A stretch of DNA of 64,000 nt from an uncultured Bacteroidales bacterium (GCA_905234755.1 CAJOIT010000002.1:214405-278404); one strand, 5' to 3'; counted from the first letter of the stretch, positions 1 through 7,892 are shown. Notes: generated by a model from the letters alone, not told the origin. Numbers and translations are program-made.

Positions 1-416
1 GAAGGAATAGTACACATGTCTCTTTGTTGGAATGAGATCACGGACAGCAGTCTTCACGACGCTCCTCGTTCCGTATCGCGTGTTACGACTAGCTTCCGCG
101 ATGACTACAAGAGAGGGCTGTCAGTTCCCTGTAATTTCTGATGTAATTTCTCGAAGCTAAAATTACTTATTAAACCATCGCCCGAAGGAGCGAACCTTTA
201 GCTCACGAAGCGAAGCGAGTATACCTTGATTGCCGCCTTGCCCTTCGACACCGCTCAGGAAGCGGCTGGTGAGCGTTAAGAAAATTTATGTTGTGTCGGA
301 TTTGCAACCTTTAGCTCGTTGCTTATGGCAACAATCCGATACACTTGAATATTAGCATTTGTAATGCGTATATAAATTAAAACACTGCCCAACTTCATAT
401 CAACCTCGTACCTCCT

Positions 417-452
417 CCCTCCCATCTCCCTCCCTCCTCCCTCCCTGCTCCC
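417..452 (-). repeat. 11-bp tandem repeat with G-quadruplex potential on the minus strand
   Basis: The plus strand carries seven CCC runs at 417-419, 421-423, 428-430, 432-434, 439-441, 443-445 and 450-452. The spacers alternate strictly 1, 4, 1, 4, 1, 4 bases, so the unit is CCCTCCC plus four bases repeated every 11 bp. On the minus strand this gives GGG runs with 1- and 4-base loops, a classical G-quadruplex pattern. It lies just beyond the terminator of the minus-strand lipoprotein gene, on the same strand as that transcript. Confidence 0.7.
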
Positions 453-477
453 TCCTTTTCCACAATCGCCAACAAAC

Positions 478-501
478 AAAAAAGCCACCTCATCGGTGGC
501 T
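478..501 (-). terminator. Rho-independent terminator of the small lipoprotein gene
   Basis: A perfect 7-bp stem (AGCCACC at 483-489, GGTGGCT at 495-501) with a 5-base loop is followed on the minus strand by a T run (A run 478-483 on plus). It lies about 26 bp past the stop codon at 527. Confidence 0.85.
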
Positions 502-526
502 AATTCTCTGTTATAAATGAAATGTC

Positions 527-931
527 TTACTTGTTTATGGCAGCATTCAGTGCGTTGATAGCATCACCAACTTCCTTGGTGCAAGCTCCGCCAATGTTGA
601 TGTCTCTCAGAAGCTTTATGCCATCGTCAGGTCTCTTATCTGTCCAGCTATTTATTACTGCTACAGCATCGTCACATTTTCCTTCATCAATGAATTTATT
701 TACCTTATCGATGTCTGCTCTCTTGATAAGTAAATTCTTCTCCTGTGTTTGAGCTTTTGGTGCTTCTGCATTTTGATTAGCATCAGTAGCATTAGGTTCG
801 TCTACAGTTTCTGTTGTAGCGTTGGAATTTTCGCCATTGTTATTTTTGTCGCCACAGTCGCAGTCGCAACAAGAAACGCCCATAAGTGTTAACAATAAAG
901 CACTTGCAATAATTAATAATGTCTTTTTCAT
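527..931 (-). CDS. Small lipoprotein of unknown function
   Basis: A 134-residue protein with a short lysine start, a hydrophobic stretch and a cysteine-rich lipobox region near residues 20-27 (VSCCDCDCGD), so it is probably exported and lipid-anchored. A low-complexity Asn/Glu/Thr/Ala linker (about 28-65) follows. The C-terminal 70 residues look like a compact helical domain with two cysteines (in KCDDAV and GACTKE). I do not recognise the family. Transcription should start from the TATCTTTG element at 961-968 and stop at the hairpin 483-501, so it is probably monocistronic. The five clustered cysteines after the signal are unusual: only the first can be lipidated, and the rest could bind metal. 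Confidence 0.75.
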   Translation of the reverse strand: MKKTLLIIASALLLTLMGVSCCDCDCGDKNNNGENSNATTETVDEPNATDANQNAEAPKAQTQEKNLLIKRADIDKVNKFIDEGKCDDAVAVINSWTDKRPDDGIKLLRDINIGGACTKEVGDAINALNAAINK

Positions 932-960
932 TTGGTTAAAATAATTAAAGTTTATATCTG

Positions 961-968
961 CAAAGATA
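961..968 (-). promoter_or_regulatory. -7 promoter element for the small lipoprotein
   Basis: TATCTTTG on the minus strand matches the Bacteroidota TAnnTTTG consensus, 30 bp upstream of the start codon at 931. Confidence 0.7.
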
Positions 969-1202
969 TTGTTTTTTTATGAATCTACTGACATGCGATT
1001 AAAAAGTACACAAAAACGACATTTATTAGTTGCCAGGGCACTTCTGTAATGGGCTAAAAGAAATCGAATGTCAAGCAAAATGATTTTTTAGATATTCTTT
1101 ATTGTGCTAGGAATTTCAACCACGGCTACACATTCTACAAATTACTGATAATAAGCAAATTATAAATATTAATAAAATTTTGTCTCAAAATTTTTGCTCA
1201 AG

Positions 1203-1309
1203 ACTTTAGATTTTTACTACCTTTGACTTTGGATTTTTACCAGTTCAAACTTTAGATTTTACTAGTACAGACTTTATATTTTTACCAACATAAACTTTAG
1301 ATTTTTACT
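1203..1309 (+). repeat. Five degenerate 23-bp tandem repeats leading into the ATPase start codon
   Basis: The core ACTTTAGATTTTTAC occurs with small changes at starts 1203, 1226, 1249, 1271 and 1294, giving spacings of 23, 23, 22 and 23 bp, close to two helical turns. The last copy runs directly into the ATG at 1310. The first interval also contains a TACCTTTG promoter element (1218-1225). The phasing suggests an array of protein-binding sites on one DNA face, or a structured leader. Confidence 0.75.
1218..1225 (+). promoter_or_regulatory. Probable -7 promoter element of the AAA_14 ATPase gene
   Basis: TACCTTTG matches TAnnTTTG. A TTTG at 1193-1196 lies 21 bp upstream, within the usual distance of a -33 element. 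It sits inside the 23-bp repeat array, so the array and promoter overlap. Confidence 0.6.
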
Positions 1310-2482
1310 ATGAGTACAAATAGGACGGCAAAAGAAACATTGTTAAGATTGGCATCGCAGTTTCCTGTTGTAGCAATTACTGGACCTCGCCAGAGTGGGA
1401 AAACAACTTTGGCAAAAATGGCTTTTCCCGATAAAAAATACATCTCATTTGACGACAAAACGATGAGAGAACTGGCATCATCAAACCCAAAGGATTTCCT
1501 AATGGCATTTCCCGACGGTGCAATTATTGATGAGGCACAAAAAGTACCAGAAATCTTTGATGCCGTAAAGTTTTATGTCGACAATAAAGAATATGTACCA
1601 GGAAAGTTCATCCTGACAGGTTCAAGTCAGTTCCGATTGAAGGAAAATATAACCGATTCTCTTGCTGGACGTGTGGCGTCATTGAAACTTATGCCGTTCT
1701 CGATTAGAGAACTAAAAAACGACAACTTGTTGGGCGACAATGCCTACGACACAATATTCAAAGGTTTTTACCCACCATTGTACGACCCCCAGAAACACTT
1801 CATTGCTTCCGACTGGTTCGAAAATTATATCAATACCTATTTGGATATGGATGTCAAAAAACTTATAAATCCATCCAACCTGTCATCTTTCAAAAAATTC
1901 ATACAACTGTCGGCCACATACAGCGGACAAATGGTGTCGATGGATAAGATTTCCAAAGTTATAGGCGTATCAGCCCCAACCATAAAACAGTGGTTTTCAA
2001 TTCTTGAATCCTCATTCATAATATATTTCCTTGAACCGGAGACAAATAGTCTCGGCAAGTCGCTGGTAAAAACTCCCAAAATGTATTTCGTTGATTCTGG
2101 ACTTCTATGCCACCTTTTGAGAATCGAAAGCAAGGAAGAACTATTGCTCAGTCCGCACAAAGGTGCAGTTGTTGAAACATTTGCCCTTTCCGAACTGCTC
2201 AAGAACCGCTTGAACATTGGCAAAAAAGCAAACCTGACATATTTCAGAGACCTAAAAGGATTTGAAGTTGACATTATTGCCGACTGGAAACACACTTTTG
2301 CCATCGAAATAAAAAGTTCAGCCGATGCGGAAAATAAACTTTCTGAAAGTGTGCGTGAATATCTTGAACTTCGCGAAGATACCAACTGCAAAGGTTCTGT
2401 TTTCTATCTCGGTGACCTCACCTGCGAAATCAACGGCATAAAATATATATCGTGGAAGGACTGGGACAATGCGGAAGAATGA
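1310..2482 (+). CDS. ATP-binding protein with AAA_14 and DUF4143 domains
   Basis: A 390-residue protein of the widespread AAA_14/DUF4143 family, whose cellular role is poorly known. Residues about 1-150 form a P-loop ATPase: Walker A GPRQSGKTTLA (about 25-35), Walker B/arginine region IIDEAQKVP, and the LTGSSQF sensor. The C-terminal half is DUF4143 and includes FEVDIIAD followed by AIEIKSS, the acidic residue and ExK arrangement of a PD-(D/E)XK nuclease-like fold. Length fits the family (about 380-400). The start lies at the end of the 23-bp repeat array. Members are common in Bacteroidota in multiple copies and are often thought of as accessory genes. No partner gene adjoins it; the protease downstream has its own leader. 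Confidence 0.9.
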   Translation: MSTNRTAKETLLRLASQFPVVAITGPRQSGKTTLAKMAFPDKKYISFDDKTMRELASSNPKDFLMAFPDGAIIDEAQKVPEIFDAVKFYVDNKEYVPGKFILTGSSQFRLKENITDSLAGRVASLKLMPFSIRELKNDNLLGDNAYDTIFKGFYPPLYDPQKHFIASDWFENYINTYLDMDVKKLINPSNLSSFKKFIQLSATYSGQMVSMDKISKVIGVSAPTIKQWFSILESSFIIYFLEPETNSLGKSLVKTPKMYFVDSGLLCHLLRIESKEELLLSPHKGAVVETFALSELLKNRLNIGKKANLTYFRDLKGFEVDIIADWKHTFAIEIKSSADAENKLSESVREYLELREDTNCKGSVFYLGDLTCEINGIKYISWKDWDNAEE

Positions 2483-2506
2483 TAAAATGCTACAGAACCT
2501 TTGTAC

Positions 2507-2526
2507 AGACGCAAAATATTGCGTCT
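2507..2526. repeat. Extragenic palindrome with ACGCAA/TTGCGT arms
   Basis: A perfect 8-bp inverted repeat (AGACGCAA at 2507-2514, TTGCGTCT at 2519-2526) with an AATA loop, 25 bp after the ATPase stop codon. There is no T run, so it is not a standard terminator. It shares the ACGCAA...TTGCGT core with the longer palindrome at 16662-16689. Confidence 0.7.
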
Positions 2527-2603
2527 CAACGATATTAGAACCGTTACAAACAACATCTCTACAAAATCTTTTTTATATCTAATTTTTGCATATTTTTGCT
2601 TTA

Positions 2604-2611
2604 TACTTTTG
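2604..2611 (+). promoter_or_regulatory. Possible -7 element of the C10 protease gene
   Basis: TACTTTTG matches TAnnTTTG but lies only 12 bp before the ATG at 2624. Transcription from it would give a leader of a few bases, so it may be fortuitous or give a near-leaderless message. Confidence 0.4.
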
Positions 2612-2623
2612 AACTTATAGATT

Positions 2624-4039
2624 ATGAAACTGAAATTTTCCATTTTCCTCACACTGGCGATTATGCTGGCAAGTTCCGTATCCGCTAAATCCATTGACGA
2701 AACAACTGCCCGCACCGTTGCATCGCGCTTCTATGCCATGAAATTCGACCGTGCACCCGAATCACTAATTCCCACAATAGCATACACGGCCCCTGTGCTC
2801 CGCGGTGAAAATGGGTCATTCCCCAGTTTCTATGTTTTCAATTTCAACTCCGAGGGTTTTGTCATCGTTGCTGGCGACGACAGGGCACAACCAATCCTTG
2901 CATTCTCAGACGAAGGTGCATTTGTAGCCGAAAACATGCCCGACCATATTCGCTTTTTCTTGGATGGTTATACAGAAGAAATTCAATATATGATTGACAG
3001 CCAACAAAATAACAAAATGGCTCAAAGTCAGTGGGGGGCATTGCTTTCTGATTCCGCACCTATGCAAAAAGAAGGAACTGTTGTTGTCGGTCCATTGCTT
3101 GGCAGCAATAGATGGAACCAGACCAGATACTACAATAACCTATGTCCAGCCGATGCAAGCGGTAACTCTGCATACGGCGGTCATGCGGCAGTGGGTTGCG
3201 GTGCGCTTGTTATGGGCCAGGTTATGCGCTACTGGCAATATCCGACCTCAGGCACAGGAAGCCATTCGTATACCAGCAACAACTACGGCTCACTTTCCGC
3301 CAACTTCGGCGCAACGACATACCATTACGAAAGTATGCCCAACCAATTTACATCAACTTATCATCCCGACAGTTGTGTGGAAGCAGTAGCTACATTGTTG
3401 TATCACTGCGGCGTTGCCGTCAACATGAACTACGGTCCGTCAGCCAGCGTTTGCAACTCCAACAAGATTTTATCAGCCCTCTCAACATATTTCCGTTATC
3501 CAACTACTGTACAGTACATCGAACGCGGAAGTCTTTCAACGACAGCATGGTACAGCTACCTGAAAGGCGAACTCGACGAAGGCGCACCGTTTATGTACGG
3601 CGGAAGCGGAAATTATGGCGGACATGTATGGACCTGCGACGGCTACCGCGACGACGACTATTTCCATTTCAACTGGGGCTGGGGCGGACAGCAAAACGGC
3701 TACTTCGCACTTACCAACTGCAGTTCGTACGGATTCAACAGCAATCACGCCATCATAATAGGCATCCGCGGTCCCGAACTGCCTGCTGCTATCGAGGAAC
3801 ACAATGCGGAAAATGTCATGGTTTTCCCAAATCCTTCCAATGGCATGGTGTATGTTCGCGCAGAATCGCAGCAAATGCAAGAACTACAAGTTTTCGACTT
3901 GTCAGGAAAAATGATTCTCCAAAAAAGCATTAGTGAAACAGAATTTTCCATCGACCTGTCGGGTTACAATGCAGGAACTTATATACTTCGGTTGACCACC
4001 GGCAACGGTGTTGAAACAAGAAAAATCATCATCAACTAG
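2624..4039 (+). CDS. Secreted C10 (streptopain-like) cysteine protease with type IX sorting domain
   Basis: A 471-residue preproprotein. Residues 1-21 are a signal peptide ending ASSVSA. Residues about 22-140 are the C10-type propeptide (ETTARTVASRFY, then FVIVAGDDRAQPILAFS). The mature papain-fold peptidase follows: catalytic Cys in AAVGCGALVMGQVMRYW and catalytic His in GGHVWTCDGY, then NWGWGG near the active site. The last ~75 residues (VFPNPSNG, DLSGK, GTYILRL) form a type A T9SS C-terminal sorting domain. It should be exported by Sec, moved across the outer membrane by the SprA translocon encoded at 50639-58102, and act outside the cell on host or dietary protein. The family includes SpeB and prevotellin/interpain-type enzymes. 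Confidence 0.93.
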   Translation: MKLKFSIFLTLAIMLASSVSAKSIDETTARTVASRFYAMKFDRAPESLIPTIAYTAPVLRGENGSFPSFYVFNFNSEGFVIVAGDDRAQPILAFSDEGAFVAENMPDHIRFFLDGYTEEIQYMIDSQQNNKMAQSQWGALLSDSAPMQKEGTVVVGPLLGSNRWNQTRYYNNLCPADASGNSAYGGHAAVGCGALVMGQVMRYWQYPTSGTGSHSYTSNNYGSLSANFGATTYHYESMPNQFTSTYHPDSCVEAVATLLYHCGVAVNMNYGPSASVCNSNKILSALSTYFRYPTTVQYIERGSLSTTAWYSYLKGELDEGAPFMYGGSGNYGGHVWTCDGYRDDDYFHFNWGWGGQQNGYFALTNCSSYGFNSNHAIIIGIRGPELPAAIEEHNAENVMVFPNPSNGMVYVRAESQQMQELQVFDLSGKMILQKSISETEFSIDLSGYNAGTYILRLTTGNGVETRKIIIN

Positions 4040-4381
4040 AAAAGGTAACTATATACATGTTGACACACAGAACTTCTGTTCCAATTCTTTGAGTCATTCC
4101 GTAAGACAAAGCGAACCGGCAAAGGAACATGTCGTGTGAGCCTGTCTGTACGGAATCTCCAACAGAAATCGTTTTCAACAGGAGATTGTTCGCTTTGCTT
4201 CACGAGGCTGTTGCGTTCCGCACAGTTGAACAATATTACGCTCCCCGTTCCGTATCGCGTTATTGTTCTTACTTGCGGACCCTTTAGCGCACGAAGCTTG
4301 CGAGTAATGACAGGCGTGGGGCAAACTTTAGTCAACTAGTATATAGATTCCCTAAAAAATCGTTTTTAGCACAGCGTGCAT
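4040..4381. other. Intergenic stretch with repeat fragments
   Basis: No gene is seen. The part from about 4200 to 4335 carries the repeat fragments shared with 59-81 and 194-221, including a 23-base match at 4238-4260. The rest shows nothing I can name. Confidence 0.6.
4238..4309. repeat. Dispersed intergenic repeat, copy 2
   Basis: Bases 4238-4260 match 59-81 at 22 of 23 positions. Bases 4280-4307 resemble 194-221 (CCTTTAGCNCACGAAGC and GCGAGTA shared). The order of the two blocks is the same in both copies, but the spacing differs (112 versus 19 bases between blocks), as expected of a degenerating repeat. Confidence 0.6.
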
Positions 4382-4404
4382 AAAAAAGCCACCGTGAGGT
4401 GGCT
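4382..4404 (-). terminator. Rho-independent terminator
   Basis: Stem AGCCACC (4387-4393) and GGTGGCT (4398-4404) with a GTGA loop, followed by a T run on the minus strand. Its stem is identical to that of the terminator at 483-501. Confidence 0.85.
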
Positions 4405-4441
4405 CGTCTTCTGTTATAATGAAAAACTTAAAAAATGTTCC

Positions 4442-5158
4442 TTAGCGATTGAAAAACATTCGCAGAGCCTCACGAACAGACTCCGTAGTCTCCTGCAATA
4501 CAAAATCGGAATCCTCAACCTTTTCCAATTCATATACCAGATTGCCAGAATCCTCTGCACGAACAACGGTGCCTGGCACAAACCAAAATACATCATTGAA
4601 AGCCCAGTTGTAAGCCATCGCCTTTGTGTACCATATTTTCCAACTATACGATTTGCTTACCTGCATAGTGCCAATTGTGCATTCATAGTCGCCAATTCGT
4701 TCCTTGCCAATGTTGGGAGTAAACTTCATTATCACAGGCTCGCCCAATGAAAGCGTATCGGGATCGTTATTCTCAGCAGCAATCTTTTTGAAGAATGCTA
4801 TTAAAGCGGAATCAAGCTTATAGCTATCGATTACAGTTTTTTTGTTTAACTTGTTAAATTTCCTATAAGCTACCTCAGCGACATATATTTCATCCTTATC
4901 AAAAACATCAAGCATCTTGCAGCCAGCAGGCTTGCGACTTACCAAATTGCACTCCAGAAACGGAATGGTATTGGGAAGCTTCAAATCCGAACATGTCAAA
5001 GCTAATTTTTCTCCTGCAAGAACATGAACATGATAAACGTTGCCTTTTGGAAAAATTTCTTTGTACACCAGATATTTGCTTGCCTTACCATCCTGGGCAA
5101 ACACAAATGCCGACACAAGCATCATAACCGTTACAAAAAATATCCCTCTCATAAGCAT
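4442..5158 (-). CDS. Exported GLPGLI-like protein
   Basis: About 238 residues starting with a signal peptide (MRGIFFVTVMMLVSAFVFA, then Q). The frame extends further upstream only through a TTG at 5185; I prefer the ATG at 5158 or 5152, which places the signal peptide at the N-terminus. The C-terminal half has GDYECTIG, then W-x-x-W-Y and a VPGTVVRAE segment. The protein at 6195-6851 has the same pattern (GYKCNEGQ, VWYC, IPGIVVKAE). This resembles the GLPGLI family (periplasmic or surface proteins of unknown role in Bacteroidota), but the match is loose. It ends at its own hairpin (4387-4404). Confidence 0.65.
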   Translation of the reverse strand: MLMRGIFFVTVMMLVSAFVFAQDGKASKYLVYKEIFPKGNVYHVHVLAGEKLALTCSDLKLPNTIPFLECNLVSRKPAGCKMLDVFDKDEIYVAEVAYRKFNKLNKKTVIDSYKLDSALIAFFKKIAAENNDPDTLSLGEPVIMKFTPNIGKERIGDYECTIGTMQVSKSYSWKIWYTKAMAYNWAFNDVFWFVPGTVVRAEDSGNLVYELEKVEDSDFVLQETTESVREALRMFFNR

Positions 5159-5200
5159 TTTCCATAATAACGGAGCACATTGCAAATTATTGTATCAAAA

Positions 5201-5226
5201 ACAAAAAAAAGGAGGCTACTGCCTCC
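5201..5226 (-). terminator. Terminator of the universal stress protein gene
   Basis: GGAGGC (5211-5216) and GCCTCC (5221-5226) with a TACT loop, followed on the minus strand by eight T residues. It lies 63 bp past the stop codon at 5289. Confidence 0.85.
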
Positions 5227-5288
5227 TAAAGTATTGTTTGAAATCTGTTTACAATCTAAAATCGTAAATCGTACTTCGAAAATTTCAT

Positions 5289-6146
5289 TTAGTTTCCGCC
5301 TGTAACCCTGTAGGTTGTCATATACAGATTCTTTGGAGTTACACTGAGTACCGGAATCGGCGAAGTGTTAAGCATCTGGTATGCATACGAACCGAGAATG
5401 AGGTTCGAGAAAGCGGTTGTCTGCTCGGTCATTATAGCAATAAGGTCAGCATCAATGGTCTTTGCATACTCGATGGTAATGTCGGTAATATTGTCACCGA
5501 TAAGATATGATGTCTGGTGCTTTACATTTTCCTGATCGAAATACTTGCGAACTGTAGCAGCATAAATTTCAAGTTTGTTCTTTATGCCTTCGCTGTCGGA
5601 TGTTGCAACCTTAACAATGTGAACTTCAGCGCCAAATGCCTTAGCGATAGTTGCTACCAGCGGAACTTTCTCGCGGGTTTCCTTGGTAATGTCAAGCGGA
5701 AGAACTATGCGCTTAACATCGCCGATGTACTTGTCGGAATAAACCGAAATCACAGGCTTGGTTGTGCTCTGGATTATACGGTATGCGTTACTGCCAAGTA
5801 TATAGTCGCTCAAACCCGATGTACCATTGGTAGAGCAGATTATCATCGAATCATCGAATGCGTTAGCCTGATTTACAACTTCTTCGTGTACGCTACCAGT
5901 CTTTATGATGTACGAAAGACGGCTTACAGAATTTAATTTCTGACCGTATTCCCTTACCAAATCCTCAAAATTCTCAACTATTGAATTATACTGGTTTTCG
6001 AAATGAACCTGCAGACGGCCGTGCTTTTTCGACTGAACATGAACCATCTGTATGTCGCAGAAGAACTTGTTGGCATAAATTATAGCCAAATCCAAACCTT
6101 TCATTGATTCCTCGGAGAAATCTATAGGGACAATTATCCTTTCCAT
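5289..6146 (-). CDS. Tandem-domain universal stress protein
   Basis: A 285-residue cytoplasmic protein of two UspA domains. Domain 1 (about 1-145) starts ERIIVPIDFSEES and keeps the ATP-binding pattern G-x2-G-x8-GS in NGTSGLSDYILGSNAY. Domain 2 (about 146-275) starts KRIVLPLDIT and keeps only the ILGSYAY end, so nucleotide binding may be limited to the first domain. Tandem UspA proteins of this size are common in Bacteroidota and are linked to stress or growth arrest. It has its own promoter-like element (6168-6175) and terminator, so it is probably transcribed alone between two GLPGLI-like genes. Confidence 0.92.
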   Translation of the reverse strand: MERIIVPIDFSEESMKGLDLAIIYANKFFCDIQMVHVQSKKHGRLQVHFENQYNSIVENFEDLVREYGQKLNSVSRLSYIIKTGSVHEEVVNQANAFDDSMIICSTNGTSGLSDYILGSNAYRIIQSTTKPVISVYSDKYIGDVKRIVLPLDITKETREKVPLVATIAKAFGAEVHIVKVATSDSEGIKNKLEIYAATVRKYFDQENVKHQTSYLIGDNITDITIEYAKTIDADLIAIMTEQTTAFSNLILGSYAYQMLNTSPIPVLSVTPKNLYMTTYRVTGGN

Positions 6147-6167
6147 ATAAACAAATTTTATTGGGTG

Positions 6168-6175
6168 CGAAGATA
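6168..6175 (-). promoter_or_regulatory. Promoter-like TATCTTCG element of the stress protein gene
   Basis: TATCTTCG on the minus strand, 22 bp upstream of the start codon, differs from TAnnTTTG at one base. The GH3 fusion gene at the window end has the same TTCG variant. Confidence 0.5.
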
Positions 6176-6194
6176 ATAAATTTTCTCAATACAT

Positions 6195-6851
6195 TTAATA
6201 TTTCAGATTATGGAATATTTTTTCAACATATTCAAGAACCGACTTATCTTTCTCTAAATCTTTATAAACACCACCGTCATATCTTACGGATTCTTGCAAC
6301 AATATTATTTGTCCATCATTGCGCTCTGCTTTAACAACAATGCCAGGAATCAACTTTTGCCAATCCTCCCCCCCCCAATTACATTTTATATCAGGGCAAT
6401 ACCATACCTTGTAAAAAACGGAATTTGAACATACGACTTGACCTTCATTGCATTTATATCCATTTATTTCTTGAATATTATTATTTAATACTTCAAAACG
6501 GATATTGTCAACACATTCAGTATTCGCCGGCATATAAATAACGGAATCTAAAATAGCATTATCTTTAATGGAATTTCGTATATGAATTCCAGACAATTCA
6601 TTTCCCGAAACACGATACGAAACAGATTGTTCCTGATTATTCTTATCGTTTACAAGAATTGCAGTTTTTAGAACACTATTCCCTAACAACAAACCTATAT
6701 CATAACAGCGAATTGCTGTTTTTCCATCAATAACAATGCAACAGAAATATGATTTGTCACTATTAGATATATTGTAAATGAAACAATTATCTTGAGCAAA
6801 CAATCCTAAAGACCCCAAAATTAATATAAAGCAAAACTTTATTGTTTTCAT
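6195..6851 (-). CDS. Exported GLPGLI-like protein, second copy
   Basis: A 218-residue protein with signal peptide MKTIKFCFILILGSLGLFAQ. The middle is beta-rich with few recognisable motifs. The C-terminal half parallels the 4442-5158 protein (NGYKCNEGQVVCSN, YKVWYC, IPGIVVKAE), so the two are probably distant paralogues. The reading frame is more AT-rich than its left neighbour. It starts 10 bp after the stop of the 6862-7521 gene and is probably co-transcribed with it. The function is unknown. Confidence 0.65.
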   Translation of the reverse strand: MKTIKFCFILILGSLGLFAQDNCFIYNISNSDKSYFCCIVIDGKTAIRCYDIGLLLGNSVLKTAILVNDKNNQEQSVSYRVSGNELSGIHIRNSIKDNAILDSVIYMPANTECVDNIRFEVLNNNIQEINGYKCNEGQVVCSNSVFYKVWYCPDIKCNWGGEDWQKLIPGIVVKAERNDGQIILLQESVRYDGGVYKDLEKDKSVLEYVEKIFHNLKY

Positions 6852-6861
6852 AATCCTTTAT

Positions 6862-7521
6862 TTATTTTTTTACCCAAACTGGTATCAACGGTTTTCCAAA
6901 TAAATAATAATGCAAAGATGAATACGCAGCACCTTCAGCACAACCTTCTCTAATATATATATAAGGATGCCCTTCCATCATACCATCACCGCAACAATAC
7001 GCATAATAATGCATATCCGCAAGAATCGCCCCAAACATTCGACCGACATCCATAACTTTAGACTTTTGCTCTATATAATATCCACTCCAAAAAGAATAAC
7101 TATGCGACAAAAGATCTACTAATGCATAGGCGAAACATGCATCATCATAACTAATTTTCTTATCTTTGCATATATCAGATTGCATTTCCAACAGATGATT
7201 TTGAAAACTCTCCACAGGAATTACTCCGTTCATTATATTTGCGACTAACTTATCAATCAAAATCATATATTCTGAAATATCAATATTTCTATTTACGCAC
7301 AAAGAAACAGTTGAATACTTATTCAATATAATATTTCTTTTTAAATATTCTATACGAGACTTATATCCAAATATCGCTATTTTTGTTGATTTCGGATACA
7401 TTTCAGAAAATAATTCATCAAAACTTTCTTTTGTTATCGTCTTTTCCGGAATATTTTCTAAAATTTGTTGGCAAATTTCGTTGTGAACACTACCAATACA
7501 TAAAACATCATAATCTTCCAT
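6862..7521 (-). CDS. Unknown cytoplasmic protein of 219 residues
   Basis: I do not recognise this family. An upstream TTG at 7551 lies inside the TATATTTG promoter element (7549-7556), so I use the ATG at 7521 (MEDYDVLCIG). The N-terminal half alternates short strands and helices (DVLCIGSV, KIAIFGYKSRIEYLKRN) in a Rossmann-like manner. The C-terminal half is helical and aromatic with several Tyr and Cys (YYAYCCGDGMM, SSLHYYLFGKP). There is no signal peptide. It is first in a two-gene unit with the GLPGLI-like gene at 6195-6851, and both are AT-rich compared with anmK. Confidence 0.6.
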   Translation of the reverse strand: MEDYDVLCIGSVHNEICQQILENIPEKTITKESFDELFSEMYPKSTKIAIFGYKSRIEYLKRNIILNKYSTVSLCVNRNIDISEYMILIDKLVANIMNGVIPVESFQNHLLEMQSDICKDKKISYDDACFAYALVDLLSHSYSFWSGYYIEQKSKVMDVGRMFGAILADMHYYAYCCGDGMMEGHPYIYIREGCAEGAAYSSLHYYLFGKPLIPVWVKK

Positions 7522-7548
7522 ATAATCATATTTTAAAATTAAACGTTG

Positions 7549-7556
7549 CAAATATA
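7549..7556 (-). promoter_or_regulatory. -7 promoter element of the 7521-6195 unit
   Basis: TATATTTG on the minus strand matches TAnnTTTG, 27 bp upstream of the ATG at 7521. It overlaps the longer TTG-started frame and so argues for the later start. Confidence 0.65.
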
Positions 7557-7884
7557 ATTATATTTTTTATATCACGAAAAGATATTTGCAAAATAATCAC
7601 AAATCTGCCACGGTTCATTCATTTAGACAATGTTATTGTCTATTATACAAATTGTTAGCATTGAACAAATCCGCGGGCTGCGATGTGCTGCGATGTGCTG
7701 AGCCGGGTCGAAGCAAGACGGGTCGAAGCAAGCGACAGCCGAAATAAGTTAGCCGAAGCCGAGGTACTCGATGCTTTTCGTTACATTCACTTCGCCCCTT
7801 CGACTACGCTCAGGGAGCAGTTCAGGATGACATTCCGTTTTTTGTTTCTTGGTTCCTGCTGTGCAATCATCAACCAAAAATGTT
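7557..7884. other. Intergenic stretch with short tandem and dispersed repeats
   Basis: No gene is seen; the open frame 7683-7895 on plus translates repeat sequence. It includes two 10-bp units (CGATGTGCTG at 7681-7690 and 7691-7700), two 13-base units GGGTCGAAGCAAG at 7705-7717 and 7720-7732, and a segment at 7797-7824 that resembles 241-265 (CCCTTCGAC, then CGCTCAGG). Confidence 0.6.
7681..7732. repeat. Short tandem repeats in the anmK upstream gap
   Basis: CGATGTGCTG is repeated twice without a gap (7681-7700), and GGGTCGAAGCAAG is repeated twice with a 15-bp period (7705-7732). Both are exact copies. Confidence 0.7.
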
Positions 7885-7892
7885 TACTTTTG
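7885..7892 (+). promoter_or_regulatory. -7 promoter element of anmK
   Basis: TACTTTTG matches TAnnTTTG, 22 bp upstream of the ATG at 7914. Confidence 0.65.

Larger units (their letters stand above)
1..526. other. Non-coding stretch with dispersed repeats and a C-rich tract
   Basis: No convincing gene is seen here; the one short open frame on the minus strand (276-488) runs through low-complexity sequence. The stretch holds a repeat fragment at 59-81 that recurs at 4238-4260 with one mismatch, a second fragment near 194-221 that resembles 4280-4307, and a third near 241-265 that resembles 7797-7824. It also holds a C-rich tract (417-452) and the terminator of the next gene (478-501). This looks like intergenic repeat debris rather than a decayed gene, but the fragment is cut by the window edge. 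Confidence 0.6.
969..1309. other. Intergenic stretch between divergent genes
   Basis: No gene is seen. The left part is AT-rich and unremarkable. The right part (1203-1309) holds the 23-bp repeats described separately. Confidence 0.6.

Noticed and set aside
276..488. Open frame of 70 residues on the minus strand
   Set aside because: It translates the G-rich 11-bp repeat and the terminator region, has no plausible leader and resembles no protein.
3196..3933. 245-residue frame inside the C10 protease gene
   Set aside because: It is an overlapping frame; the protease frame has the signal peptide, active site and sorting domain.
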